From NCBI GenBank assembly GCA_036677145.1, contig JAKFFF010000037.1, forward strand, positions 26,956-90,955: a DNA stretch of 64,000 nt. Direction: 5' to 3'. This document shows, in pieces, positions 53,463 to 62,609 of this stretch (position 1 is its first letter; each line of letters opens with the position of its first letter). The notes below the pieces were generated by a model, which did no database searches, was not told the DNA's origin, and saw only the letters and a list, made by a program, of their open reading frames with translations. The translations under genes were made by a program, and so were the position numbers. Source of the DNA: CADEED01 sp036677145. Lineage in GTDB: Bacteria; Pseudomonadota; Gammaproteobacteria; Steroidobacterales; Steroidobacteraceae.

Positions 53463-55082
53463 TCAGAAAATCATCGACGCGGCGACTGAATACGTGAGGC
53501 CGGTCTGGCCGCCGACATAGAAGCCGAACACGCTGCTTACCGCGGATTTCTTCACGTCGATGATCTGCGCGTTGACGCGCGCGTTGCGCGTATCGAATGG
53601 AAACCAGTTCGCGCCCAGGATGTACTCACGCGACTCGCCATATCCGGCGTCTTCGTCGCCGAACACCCAGGACGTCGACAAATAGAGCTCGAGCTTCTTC
53701 TTGATCGGGAAGAACGCGCTCTGCACGTAGAAGCCGTCGTCCACGATCTTGTCGACCGGCAGCAACCCGTCCGCGACGAAATGGTCGAGCCAGCGCCGGT
53801 AAACCTCGGCCTGCAGGAAAAATCCCTTGTACTTGAAGCCGAGATCGATGGAGGCGGATTCCCAGTCGGCCTCTTCGACGGTGACGCCGGGCGCCAGCGA
53901 GCTCGTGTTGAAAAGCAGCAGGCTGTCGGCGAGGCGCACCGACGTGTTCTCGGGATTGTTGTCGCTCAACTCCTGGCGGTTTTCGCGGCTGCGAATATGC
54001 GAGGCGCCGAAGCGCGTGGCGAGTTCCTGGTGGTTCTCGTAGTCGCCGAACGCGCCGGAGTTCGGCCCGAACTCATGGGTCGTCGGCATCCACCAGAATC
54101 CGACACCCGTCCCGAGATCGCGCGAAAGCTGACCCGCGGTGATGCCGAGCTGACTCAGGTTGTTGGCGACCGCGAGGTGATACCAGAACCCGGGAAACAA
54201 TTCGCCATTGGCCCACAGAGTTCCCGTGAAGCTGCCGCGGAAGAATTCGTCGGCCATCACGCGATCGTTGGCGAGCCAGAAGGGATGCGAGCCCATCACC
54301 GTGCGCGAGCCGCCGGGTGTATTGATGCCCGCGTAGAGATTGAACTTCTTGTCGAATTGGTAACCGAGAAAGCCGTAGAGCGTGGTCTGGTCGGTCGACA
54401 TCACGGTCCAGGTGGTGATCTGGTAGCGCAACTTCGGCGAATAGAACCAGCCTTTCAGGTGAATCATCGCGCGATGGAATTGAATGTCGCGCCGCGTGTC
54501 GATTTCGTGCGTGACGCCGAGATGATCCTCGAAGGACTGATCCGCCGGCCGCTGATCGATATAACGCACGAGTGCGTATGCGCTCACTGCGACTTCGCCC
54601 CTGTCCGAGCGATGGAGCGTGACGCCGAGGCCGCTGCTGTCGAGTCCGCCCCAGGTCGAGCGTTCTTCTTCGACCATCGGTTGTCCGGACTTCCACTTGT
54701 CCCAGTTGTCCTGTGCTGCGCCCGGCACCGGTGGTGGGGGCGCGGATGATGGAGTGGCCGGTGGAATTTCGGCCGCTCGGGCAAGCTTCGTCGAACTACC
54801 GAGCGCGAACTCACCCCCACAGGAATCGCTGACCCACACGCCGTTGTCGTCGTAGCCCCAGGACCGGCCGAGCAGGCAGGCGCCGTTGGAACGCAGCAGC
54901 GCGACGCCACCGGATACGTCCGCGGCGCAATATTTCTTTTCTGCGCCGTGGGATACGCACGAGAGCATCGTGGGTTTGACGGCCGCGGACTCATCCGCGG
55001 CGACGCCTGCACAGACGAACAGGCCCGCTACGCAGACGCGCCACGCGCGCGGGGCTCGAGATCTCGCGACAGGTTCCAGCAT
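53463..55082 (-). CDS. DUF3011 domain fused to an outer-membrane porin-like barrel
   Basis: The 539-residue protein has a signal peptide (WRVCVAGLFVCAGVAADE). A Cys-rich DUF3011-type domain follows at ~40-95 (TMLSCVSHGAEKKYCAADVSG, then SWGYDDNGVWVSDSCGGEF). A Pro-rich linker (PSSAPPPPVPGA) then leads to a barrel of ~400 residues (YALVRYIDQRPADQSFEDH, GINTPGGSRTVMGSHPFW) ending in a hydrophobic strand with final Phe, as outer-membrane proteins do. The fusion is unusual. ATG 55082 is the only start before the signal peptide. First gene of an operon with the amidohydrolase. Confidence 0.8.
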   Translation of the reverse strand: MLEPVARSRAPRAWRVCVAGLFVCAGVAADESAAVKPTMLSCVSHGAEKKYCAADVSGGVALLRSNGACLLGRSWGYDDNGVWVSDSCGGEFALGSSTKLARAAEIPPATPSSAPPPPVPGAAQDNWDKWKSGQPMVEEERSTWGGLDSSGLGVTLHRSDRGEVAVSAYALVRYIDQRPADQSFEDHLGVTHEIDTRRDIQFHRAMIHLKGWFYSPKLRYQITTWTVMSTDQTTLYGFLGYQFDKKFNLYAGINTPGGSRTVMGSHPFWLANDRVMADEFFRGSFTGTLWANGELFPGFWYHLAVANNLSQLGITAGQLSRDLGTGVGFWWMPTTHEFGPNSGAFGDYENHQELATRFGASHIRSRENRQELSDNNPENTSVRLADSLLLFNTSSLAPGVTVEEADWESASIDLGFKYKGFFLQAEVYRRWLDHFVADGLLPVDKIVDDGFYVQSAFFPIKKKLELYLSTSWVFGDEDAGYGESREYILGANWFPFDTRNARVNAQIIDVKKSAVSSVFGFYVGGQTGLTYSVAASMIF

Positions 55083-55088
55083 GCACCG

Positions 55089-55136
55089 AACCTAGGGCTC
55101 CGCGCGCACAACGTGTACTGCCTCTAAGGGCAGTTC
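55089..55136 (-). promoter_or_regulatory. Shared regulon promoter C (DUF3011-porin/amidohydrolase operon)
   Basis: Here the box (55116-55136) is a full palindrome, ACTGCC-N6-GGCAGT. It is followed after 20 bases by CTAG (55092-55095) and -10-like TAGGTT. The predicted start of transcription falls almost on the start codon at 55082, so the mRNA would have a very short or no leader. Confidence 0.78.
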
Positions 55137-55216
55137 GAGGCCGTGGGTCCGATTTTTCCTACAAGCTCGCGCGACGCTAGTTAGCCAGGCAGGCTGAACG
55201 CGCCGTTGCCGCGGGC

Positions 55217-57400
55217 TTATTGTCGCAAATCGAAACGATCCAGATCCATCACCTTCGTCCACGCCGAGACGAAATCCTCGACGAACTTCTCGTGCGCATC
55301 CGCGCTGCCGTACACCTCGGCGAGCGCGCGCAGTTGCGAGTTCGCGCCGAAGACCAGGTCCACACGCGTGCCGGTCCACTCGACTTCGCCGGTCTCGGCG
55401 TCCTTCGCTTCGTAGAGCAGTTTTTCATCCGAAGTCGCTTTCCACGACGTGCGCAAGTCGAGCAGGTTCACGAAGAAGTCATTGGTAAGCGCTCCCGGCC
55501 GCTTCGTGAACACACCATGTTTCGTGCCGCCGTGATTCGCGCCGAGCACGCGCAGGCCGCCGACCAGCACGGTCATCTCCGGCGCGGTCAGCGTCAGCAG
55601 TTGCGCGCGATCGAGCAGCAGCGCTTCGGCCGGGATCGCGGACTTGCCCTTGAGGTAATTGCGGAACCCGTCGGCCGCCGGCTCCAGCGCCTTGAACGAC
55701 TCGACATCCGTCTGTTCCTGCGAGGCGTCCATGCGGCCCGTGCTGAACTCCATCTTCACGGAGATCCCCGCCTTCTTCGCGGCCTTCTCCACACCGACGT
55801 AACCGCCGAGCACGATGAGATCGGCGAGCGACACGCGTTTTCCGCCCCGGGCCTTCTGATTGAATGCAACCTGGATGCTCTGCAGTGTCTGCAACACTTT
55901 CGCCAGCTGCTGCGGTTCGTTGACCTCCCAGTCCTTCATCGGCGCGAGCCTGATACGGGCGCCGTTCGCGCCGCCGCGTTTGTCGGAACCGCGGTAGCTG
56001 GATGCGGAGGCCCACGCGGTCGACACCAGCTCGGCGACCGACAGCTTCGACGCGAGGATGCGTTTCTCGAGCTCGTCGATGTCCTTGTTGCCGATCAGCT
56101 TGTGGTTCACCGGCGGGATCGGGTCCTGCCAGATCAATTCCTCTTTCGGCACTTCCGGGCCGAGGTAACGCACGCGCGGACCCATGTCGCGATGCGTGAG
56201 CTTGAACCATGCGCGCGCGAAAGCATCGGCGAACTGGTCGGGATTCTCGAGAAATCGGCGCGCGATCTTTTCGTACACCGGATCGGCGCGCAGCGCGATG
56301 TCGGTGGTCAACATGCCGGGCGCGATTCGTTTCGACGGATCATGCGCATGCGGCACGGTGTTGGCGCCGGCGTTGTCCTTCGGCTTCCATTGATGCGCGC
56401 CGGCCGGGCTCTTGGTGAGCTCCCATTCGTAGCCGAACAGGTTCCAGAGGAAATTGTTGCTCCATCTCGTCGGGGAACTGGTCCACGTGACTTCGAGGCC
56501 GCTGGTGATCGCATCGCCGGCGATGCCCGTGCCGTACTTGCTGCTCCACCCCAAACCCTGCGCCTCGAGATCGGCCGATTCGGGATCCGCGCCGACGTGC
56601 GCGGCATCACCCGCGCCATGCGTCTTGCCGAAAGTGTGACCGCCGGCGATGAGCGCCACGGTCTCTTCGTCGTTCATCGCCATGCGGCCGAAGGTTTCGC
56701 GGATGTCGCGCGCCGCGGCCAGCGGATCGGGCTTGCCATCCGGACCCTCGGGGTTCACGTAGATGAGGCCCATCTGCACGGCCGCGAGCGGATTCGCGAG
56801 ATCGCGTTCGCCCGAATAACGTTTGTCGGCGCCTAACCACTTGGACTCCGCGCCCCAGAAGACATCGTGGTCCGGCTCCCAGACATCCCTGCGGCCGCCG
56901 CCGAATCCGAAAGTCTTGAACCCCATCGACTCCAGCGCGACGTTGCCGGTCAGGATCATGAGATCCGCCCAGGAAATCTTGCGGCCGTATTTCTGCTTGA
57001 CGGGCCAGAGCAGCCGGCGCGCCTTGTCGAGACTGGCGTTGTCCGGCCAGCTGTTGAGCGGCGCGAATCGTTGCTGGCCGCGCCCGCCACCGCCGCGGCC
57101 GTCACCGGTGCGATAAGTGCCGGCGCTATGCCAGGCCATGCGGATGAACAGCGGACCGTAGTGACCGAAGTCCGCCGGCCACCACGGCTTCGAATCCGTC
57201 ATCACCTTGAGCAGGTCCTTCTTGAGACCCTTGTAGTCGAGACTCTTGAACTCCTTCGCGTAGTCGAAATCCTCGCCCATCGGATTCGATTTGGATGAGT
57301 GCTGGTGCAGCAACTCCAGCGGCAGCGTATTCGGCCACCAGTCCCGGTTCGATGTGCCGCGCATGCCGTGATCGATCGGGCACTTTGCTTCGGTGGCCAT
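55217..57400 (-). CDS. katG: Catalase-peroxidase KatG
   Basis: The 727-residue haem enzyme has the distal triad R87-W90-H91 (RMAWHSAGTYR). It has the residues of the Trp-Tyr-Met adduct: W90, Tyr in MGLIYVNPEG and Met in FGRMAMNDEET. The proximal His is in GGHTFGKTHG. The C-terminal half is the usual inactive duplicate. It removes H2O2, including that made by the PuuB-type oxidase elsewhere in the window (an inference). ATG 57400 has AGGAG 8 bases upstream. The 213 bases up to the next gene show no clear OxyR site. Confidence 0.97.
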   Translation of the reverse strand: MATEAKCPIDHGMRGTSNRDWWPNTLPLELLHQHSSKSNPMGEDFDYAKEFKSLDYKGLKKDLLKVMTDSKPWWPADFGHYGPLFIRMAWHSAGTYRTGDGRGGGGRGQQRFAPLNSWPDNASLDKARRLLWPVKQKYGRKISWADLMILTGNVALESMGFKTFGFGGGRRDVWEPDHDVFWGAESKWLGADKRYSGERDLANPLAAVQMGLIYVNPEGPDGKPDPLAAARDIRETFGRMAMNDEETVALIAGGHTFGKTHGAGDAAHVGADPESADLEAQGLGWSSKYGTGIAGDAITSGLEVTWTSSPTRWSNNFLWNLFGYEWELTKSPAGAHQWKPKDNAGANTVPHAHDPSKRIAPGMLTTDIALRADPVYEKIARRFLENPDQFADAFARAWFKLTHRDMGPRVRYLGPEVPKEELIWQDPIPPVNHKLIGNKDIDELEKRILASKLSVAELVSTAWASASSYRGSDKRGGANGARIRLAPMKDWEVNEPQQLAKVLQTLQSIQVAFNQKARGGKRVSLADLIVLGGYVGVEKAAKKAGISVKMEFSTGRMDASQEQTDVESFKALEPAADGFRNYLKGKSAIPAEALLLDRAQLLTLTAPEMTVLVGGLRVLGANHGGTKHGVFTKRPGALTNDFFVNLLDLRTSWKATSDEKLLYEAKDAETGEVEWTGTRVDLVFGANSQLRALAEVYGSADAHEKFVEDFVSAWTKVMDLDRFDLRQ

Positions 57401-57613
57401 GACCTGCACTCCTGTTCACGAGAATTCATGCACGGGCGAGGAACGGCGAGGACTGCCGAGGATACCGGCAAGCGTTCCCGACCGGGAATCAGGGATGGGG
57501 TTCGCGGATCCAACTAGCCATCGCGATGCAGCATTCCAATTCTCGCGAAGGAAACGGATACTTCGCCCGCACCAAAACGAATCACGAGCGTACAAGAGGG
57601 AGGAAACTCGTCG

Positions 57614-59689
57614 ATGAATAACCTGCTGAAGACTGTCATTGCCCCGGCCCTGGTCTGCGCCCTCAGCGCGATTGCCACCGCGGCGCCCCAGCCAATCGAT
57701 CACTTTGCACGCCGGCCCCAGATGCACGGCGTGACGATGTCGGCGGACGGCCGCTATATCGCTTTTCTCTCCGGATCCGGGGACGAAACGGTGCTCATGA
57801 CTTTCGATCGCACGCAGGCGGGAAGTGCTTTCAAGCGGGTGGCCGCCTCCGAGCCCGGCAAGTTCGATCTGGCCTGGTGCCGGTTCGCCAACGAGAAGCG
57901 GCTGTTGTGCGGTCTCTACGGCAACATTCGCGGCAAGCAATACGCGGAACAGCCGTTCAAGCGCCTCTTCGCGGTCGATGTCGACGGCACGGCGCTCAAG
58001 ACGCTCGAGCAGTCGCGCGACGAGGGAAACCTGCTGGTCTCGACCACCAGCGCGCGCAACTTCAACATGAACCTTGGCGCGGAGTTGTCAAACAGCAACC
58101 AGTCCTCTTTCGCCCTCTGGCAGGAGGGCGCCGCGACGGCGACTTTCGGCGAGGCGGCCCGGGCTTCGGCCACTTACAGGCCCGAGCGCCAGGACGAAGT
58201 CATCGACCTCACCCCTGACGACGACGATACCGTCCTGATTCAGCTCGACGACGATCGCGATTCGTTCCGTACACTTTTCCAGCTCAACATCTACACCGGT
58301 CTGCGTAGCGTCCGGTTGAACGAAAACCCGCCGATCCGCAATTTCGTGACGGACAGTCGCGGAAATCCGCGCATCGGCTGGGGAACCGAGAATCTCAAGA
58401 CTTTCTACTTCGCGCGGCTCGACGGCGACAAGGATTGGCGGCCCCTGGTCACGATCAAGACATTGTCCGCGGACAACGAACTGCGTCCCATCGCCATGGC
58501 CGCGGGAGCGAACTCCGCCTATGCGATCGGTGTGTCCGAGGGACGCGAAGCGTTGTGGTCGATCGATCTGGCCGACAAGGCCGAACCGCAGCTGCTGTTC
58601 AAGCACCCGCTGGTCGACGTGGGCGAGCCCCTCTTTTCAACCGACCGGCGTCTGCTCGGCGTGCGTTACGACGTCGAGCGTCCGTACGTGTGGTACGCGG
58701 ATCCGAAGCAGCGCGAGTTGATCGACCGGCTCGAGAAGCAATTCCCGAACCGCGTCTTCGACATCGTCGACAGCTCGGACGACAAGAAGACGCTGCTCCT
58801 GCAGTCTTCGAACGACGTCGATCTCGGCACCTACTACATCTACGACGCCGCGAACGACAAGCTGCAGAAGCTGGGCTCCGCGTATCCCGAGCTCGATCAG
58901 AAAACGCTCGGAACGATGACGTACATCACGTACAAGGCCGCGGATGGCGCCGAAATCCCGGCCTACCTGACCGTGCCGAGCGGCGCGGAGCGCAAGAACC
59001 TGCCGCTCATCGTGATGCCGCACGACGGCCCCTCGACGCGCGACTCCTGGAAGTTCTCGTACCTGCGCACCTTCCTCGCGAACCGCGGGTATGCGGTACT
59101 GCAGATGAACTACCGCGGGTCCGCCGGCTTCGGCCTGAAGTGGCTCCTGGACGCTCGCCAGGACTGGGGTGGCCTCACCTACTCCGACATCCATGACGCG
59201 ACCCGCTGGGCGATCAGCGAAGGCATCGCCGATCCGAAACGTATCTGCATCATGGGATCGGGATTCGGCGGTTATGCCGCCTTGTTAGGCGCCGCGCGCA
59301 ACGGCGACACCTACCGCTGCGCCATCAGCATCGCCGGTATCACCGATCTCAAGTCGTACCAGGACCAGGGCGCGATCAGCGGTGACGAAAACATCCGCCG
59401 CGCGCTGATCGGCGACGACAAGGAGAAGGCGAAGCGCAACTCGCCGGTGGAGCTCGCATCGAAGATCAACATTCCGGTGATGCTGGTTCACGGCACGAAG
59501 GACTGGCAGGTTCAGATCGACCAGACCAACGCGATGACGCGGGCGCTGGAGAAAGCGAAAAAGCCGTACGAAGAAGTGATCATCAAGAACGCGGGCCATG
59601 ACCTGGAGCGCAAATCGGATCGCGCGACGCTGCTCAAGGAAGTGGAGACCTTCCTGAACACGCACCTGGGACCGGGAGCGGCTTCCTGA
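57614..59689 (+). CDS. Exported S9-family prolyl oligopeptidase-like peptidase
   Basis: The 691-residue protein has a signal peptide (VIAPALVCALSAIATAAP). A beta-propeller N-domain with MSADGRYIAFLSG and similar blades is followed by a C-terminal alpha/beta hydrolase. The nucleophile Ser is in IMGSGFGGYAALL, Asp in VHGTKDWQVQ and His in NAGHDLERK. The upstream NYRGSAGFG is the oxyanion region typical of the family. It is a second, distant S9 peptidase in this window (compare 16368-18407). GGGAGG is about 10 bases before the ATG. The 200 bases after it (59690-59889) hold no gene I can support. Confidence 0.93.
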   Translation: MNNLLKTVIAPALVCALSAIATAAPQPIDHFARRPQMHGVTMSADGRYIAFLSGSGDETVLMTFDRTQAGSAFKRVAASEPGKFDLAWCRFANEKRLLCGLYGNIRGKQYAEQPFKRLFAVDVDGTALKTLEQSRDEGNLLVSTTSARNFNMNLGAELSNSNQSSFALWQEGAATATFGEAARASATYRPERQDEVIDLTPDDDDTVLIQLDDDRDSFRTLFQLNIYTGLRSVRLNENPPIRNFVTDSRGNPRIGWGTENLKTFYFARLDGDKDWRPLVTIKTLSADNELRPIAMAAGANSAYAIGVSEGREALWSIDLADKAEPQLLFKHPLVDVGEPLFSTDRRLLGVRYDVERPYVWYADPKQRELIDRLEKQFPNRVFDIVDSSDDKKTLLLQSSNDVDLGTYYIYDAANDKLQKLGSAYPELDQKTLGTMTYITYKAADGAEIPAYLTVPSGAERKNLPLIVMPHDGPSTRDSWKFSYLRTFLANRGYAVLQMNYRGSAGFGLKWLLDARQDWGGLTYSDIHDATRWAISEGIADPKRICIMGSGFGGYAALLGAARNGDTYRCAISIAGITDLKSYQDQGAISGDENIRRALIGDDKEKAKRNSPVELASKINIPVMLVHGTKDWQVQIDQTNAMTRALEKAKKPYEEVIIKNAGHDLERKSDRATLLKEVETFLNTHLGPGAAS

Positions 59690-59889
59690 CAATCCGCGCA
59701 TGACGGGAGCGGTTGATGGGCAATGCCGTCAGCTGCTCCTCGTCTCTGGCGTCTCCGCCCTCCGCCCGCCGCATCGTCGTGTCGGCGAGTCTCCTTCCGG
59801 CGCACGAACGGATGGAAAGTGCGCGTTCGATTCCAGCCTCCTCGACGACCTGACATCCGTCGTCTTCGTTGCGACGGGCGAAGGGCTAC

Positions 59890-60249
59890 CTAGTCGGCTT
59901 TCCAGAAATACGTGGGATCGCGCCAACTGATGGCCGCGACGATCTCGCCTTCGAGATCGACTTCGAAATCACAGCCGGCCGGTTCATCGAGCAGCTTCAG
60001 GCGTACCGCGCTCCCCGCGATCGACTGGATCTCGCGCGCCCATCCGTGGCTGCAGGCAAACCAAGCCGGATACGTGTCACCGTTGTCGACGGTGGGCTCG
60101 AGCGTGACGATCACGCTCAGTTCGTGGGCATCACGGATCGCCCAAAGACGCCGAACGACCGGATGCGCGTCATACCACTCCGCGAGCGCCTCGGACTCGG
60201 CCGTGATCCTGCGCGGCGCCGTGAGGGCCGGGTTGAGGTTCAGCTTCAT
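59890..60249 (-). CDS. Small conserved-looking protein of unknown function
   Basis: A 119-residue soluble protein without signal peptide or membrane helix. It mixes alpha and beta segments, with a WYDAHPVVRRLWAIRDAHEL stretch, SVIVTLEPTVDNGD, and a C-terminal aromatic end (ISWRDPTYFWKAD). I do not recognise it. Its ATG overlaps the stop of the NmrA-like gene (ATGA), which supports it being real. Confidence 0.6.
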   Translation of the reverse strand: MKLNLNPALTAPRRITAESEALAEWYDAHPVVRRLWAIRDAHELSVIVTLEPTVDNGDTYPAWFACSHGWAREIQSIAGSAVRLKLLDEPAGCDFEVDLEGEIVAAISWRDPTYFWKAD

Positions 60250-60995
60250 TTCTGGCCCGCCCGAAACCAGGTTTCAAAATGTGTCGCGCCGAGGCGGGGC
60301 TTCGTCAGGGGCACGAGCGAGTCGTCGCCGAGTTCGGTGCCGAAGTACTGCGCGTGGCTGTCGCCCTGCACCTCGCGCGCATCGTCTTTCGTGATGAGCA
60401 CGCGGCGCACGAGGTCGTCGAGGCGGAACTTGTCGGGACCGGCCACTTCGATGCGGCCGTTCGCGGGCTGACCGAGCGCGACGTCGGCGAGCGCCGCCAC
60501 CACTTCATCCGAAATGATCGGCTGCACGAACGCGGTGGGCAATCGGACCACGTTTCCTTCAGTGGCCGAGTCGGCGATGCGGCGCATGAACTCGAAGAAC
60601 TGTGTCGAGCGCAGGATGGTGTACGGGAGACCAGAAGCCGCGACCAGTTTCTCCTGCGCGACCTTCGCGCGCAGGTAGCCGCTGCGCGGCAAGCGGTCGG
60701 CGCCGACCACGGACAGCGTCACGTGATGGCGCACCCCCGCCGCGGTTTCCGCCGCGAGCAGATTGCGGCTCGACGTCTCGAAGAAATTCAGCACTGCCGC
60801 GTCATCGAACGAGGGCGAGTTCGAAACGTCGACGACCACCTGGGCGCCGGCGAGCGCCTCGGGCAATCCCTCGCCGGTCAGCGTATTCACCCCGGAATCG
60901 GGTGACGCCGCGAGCACTTCCTGCCCGCGCTCGCGCAGTAGTTTGACGAGCTTCGATCCGATGAGGCCGGTGCCGCCGATGACCACGACTTTCAT
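60246..60995 (-). CDS. NmrA-like NAD(P)H-binding atypical SDR oxidoreductase
   Basis: The 249-residue protein has an N-terminal Rossmann motif VVIGGTGLIGSKLVKLL and a VVVDVSNSPSF segment, and it lacks the classical YxxxK active site. SGLPYTILRSTQFFEF and NGRIEVAGPDKFRLDDL match NmrA/YtfG-like regulators and quinone-reductase relatives. It may act as a redox sensor or reductase in the cytoplasm. GGAGTG precedes the ATG. It is divergent from the alpha/beta hydrolase at 61190, with a 194-base control region. Confidence 0.86.
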   Translation of the reverse strand: MKVVVIGGTGLIGSKLVKLLRERGQEVLAASPDSGVNTLTGEGLPEALAGAQVVVDVSNSPSFDDAAVLNFFETSSRNLLAAETAAGVRHHVTLSVVGADRLPRSGYLRAKVAQEKLVAASGLPYTILRSTQFFEFMRRIADSATEGNVVRLPTAFVQPIISDEVVAALADVALGQPANGRIEVAGPDKFRLDDLVRRVLITKDDAREVQGDSHAQYFGTELGDDSLVPLTKPRLGATHFETWFRAGQK

Positions 60996-61189
60996 GTGTT
61001 CACTCCAGACTGTCCCGAGGCGCGGAAGATTAATTCATCGCAAAATCCTGCGAGCGTTGTTTTTTCATCTGCTGCAAGGCGAAAACACCACGACGAGAAA
61101 GTCGGCGCGACGCGACGTCGGCCGTCGTCCGACTTGCACGGTGTGGCGCACGGCGGGAAAGTGCGCGCACATTTCGCCAAGGAGTTTCC

Positions 61190-62053
61190 ATGAACGCCAC
61201 GCTCTCGATGCACGCCGATTCCCTGCACGGCTCCAACTTCGTCACGTCCAAGGACGGTACGCCTATCTACTTCAAGGATTGGGGCCGCGGCCCCGTCATC
61301 GTTTTCTCACACGGCTGGCCGCTCAATGCCGATGCCTGGGACGGACAGATGCGCTTTTTCGCGGAGAATGATTTCCGCGTGATCGCGCACGACCGGCGCG
61401 GCCACGGCCGTTCGGGGCAGCCGTCTTCCGGCAACGACATGAACACTTACGCCGACGACCTGGCCAACCTGTTCGAAACGCTCGACCTGCGCGACGCGAC
61501 ACTCGTCGGACACTCGACCGGTGGCGGCGAGATCACGCGTTACATCGGCCGGCACGGGACCAAACGGGTCGCGAAGGCGGTGCTGGTCGACGCCGTTCCG
61601 CCGCTGCTCGTGAAATCCGCGTCGAACCCCGACGGCCTGCCGCTCGAGATCTTCGATCAGCTCCGGGCCTCCGTGGCCGCCGACCGCGCGCAGTGTTTCA
61701 AGGATTTCGCGATTCCGTTCTACGGCGCCAACCGTCCCGGCGCGAAAGTGTCGCAGGGAATCCTCGACCAGTTCTGGCGGCTGTGCATGCAGGCGGGAAT
61801 GAAAAACGTGTACGAGTGCATCAAGGCGTTTTCGGAGACCGACTTCAACGAAGACCTGAAGAAGTTCGACATCCCCACCCTGCTGATACACGGCGAGGAC
61901 GACCAGATCGTCCCGATAAACATCTCGGCGAAAAAGGTCGAGAAGATCGTCAAGGGCGCGAAGGCTATCTATTACCCCGGCGCTCCGCATGGCCTGCCCA
62001 TCACGATGCAGGACAAGGTGAACGCGGATCTGCTCGCATTCCTGCGCAGTTGA
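61190..62053 (+). CDS. Alpha/beta hydrolase, non-haem chloroperoxidase-like
   Basis: The 287-residue cytoplasmic enzyme has the oxyanion HG motif FSHGWPLNADAWDGQ, GHGRSGQP, the nucleophile elbow GHSTGGGEI, the Asp in IHGEDDQIVP and the His in APHGLPIT. It belongs to the perhydrolase/chloroperoxidase group (Pseudomonas esterase-like). AAGGAGTTTCC is a strong Shine-Dalgarno. The natural substrate is likely an ester; halogenation is a side activity in this family. Confidence 0.92.
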   Translation: MNATLSMHADSLHGSNFVTSKDGTPIYFKDWGRGPVIVFSHGWPLNADAWDGQMRFFAENDFRVIAHDRRGHGRSGQPSSGNDMNTYADDLANLFETLDLRDATLVGHSTGGGEITRYIGRHGTKRVAKAVLVDAVPPLLVKSASNPDGLPLEIFDQLRASVAADRAQCFKDFAIPFYGANRPGAKVSQGILDQFWRLCMQAGMKNVYECIKAFSETDFNEDLKKFDIPTLLIHGEDDQIVPINISAKKVEKIVKGAKAIYYPGAPHGLPITMQDKVNADLLAFLRS

Positions 62054-62064
62054 GCCAAGACAGC

Positions 62065-62093
62065 GGCCTCTCCGGCTCCTGCCCGGAGAGGCC
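62065..62093. terminator. GC-rich hairpin between convergent genes
   Basis: An 11-bp perfect stem GGCCTCTCCGG/CCGGAGAGGCC with a 7-base loop lies 12 bases after the hydrolase stop and before the convergent CBS gene end. No T-tract follows, so it may act as a Rho-assisted or bidirectional terminator. Confidence 0.55.
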
Positions 62094-62099
62094 CGCGCA

Positions 62100-62552
62100 T
62101 CAACGGTAGCCGACTCCCAGGACGTAATCCCGCAGCAGGAGCTCCTCGGTCGTGACTTCGTTCAGGAGTGCCCGCACGAGGTCGCGCGCATGCAGCACTC
62201 CCAGGAGCCGCCCGGATTCGTCGACGACCGGCGCGCAGCGCAGGCCGCGCGCGCTCAGCGTGTCCCACACGTCTTGCAGCGTGTGACTTTCGCGGCAGGA
62301 GACGAACGCGCGGGTCATGATGGCGTCGGCATTCGCCGCGATCGCCTCGCCATTCGCGCGGCTGAAGAATCTGACCAGGTCCATGCGTGACACCACGCCG
62401 AGCGCGACTCCATCGGCATCACACACCACCGCTAGCGGCGTGTTCGAGTTCGACAGGATCTCAGCGGCGTCGTACACGGTCGCATTGCGATCCAGGATGG
62501 CGATTCGCCGCCGCGCGTCATCCAGGATGTGCTGGACAAGGGTCATGCGCAT
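62100..62552 (-). CDS. Two-CBS-domain protein
   Basis: The 150-residue protein is made of two CBS modules: residues ~8-62 (VYDAAEILSNSNTPLAVVC) and ~78-132 (SHTLQDVWDTLSARGLRCAPV, then GVLHARDLVRALL). CBS pairs bind adenosine nucleotides and regulate partners; none is evident beside it. ATG 62552 has GAGG 4 bases before it; ATG 62546 is equally possible. Confidence 0.88.
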   Translation of the reverse strand: MRMTLVQHILDDARRRIAILDRNATVYDAAEILSNSNTPLAVVCDADGVALGVVSRMDLVRFFSRANGEAIAANADAIMTRAFVSCRESHTLQDVWDTLSARGLRCAPVVDESGRLLGVLHARDLVRALLNEVTTEELLLRDYVLGVGYR

Positions 62553-62609
62553 GAATCCTCTGCGATGACCGGGCGGACCACCATCGGACCAGCGGACAAT
62601 TGAACCGGG

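Noticed and set aside
48314..55136. Reading the three shared promoters as sigma-54 sites
   Set aside because: There is no GG-N10-GC (-24/-12) pattern at consistent positions, and no sigma-54 activator in the cluster.
3615..59290. Recurrent GTTAGG/CCTAAC hexamers in genes (for example 4800, 7969, 26128, 33495, 59284)
   Set aside because: At this base composition roughly twenty are expected by chance over both strands, and I noted fewer.
61099..61135. AAGTCGG...CCGACTT inverted repeat in the NmrA/hydrolase intergenic region
   Set aside because: Arms of only 7 bp, 23 bp apart, in a region full of CGAC words; chance is likely.
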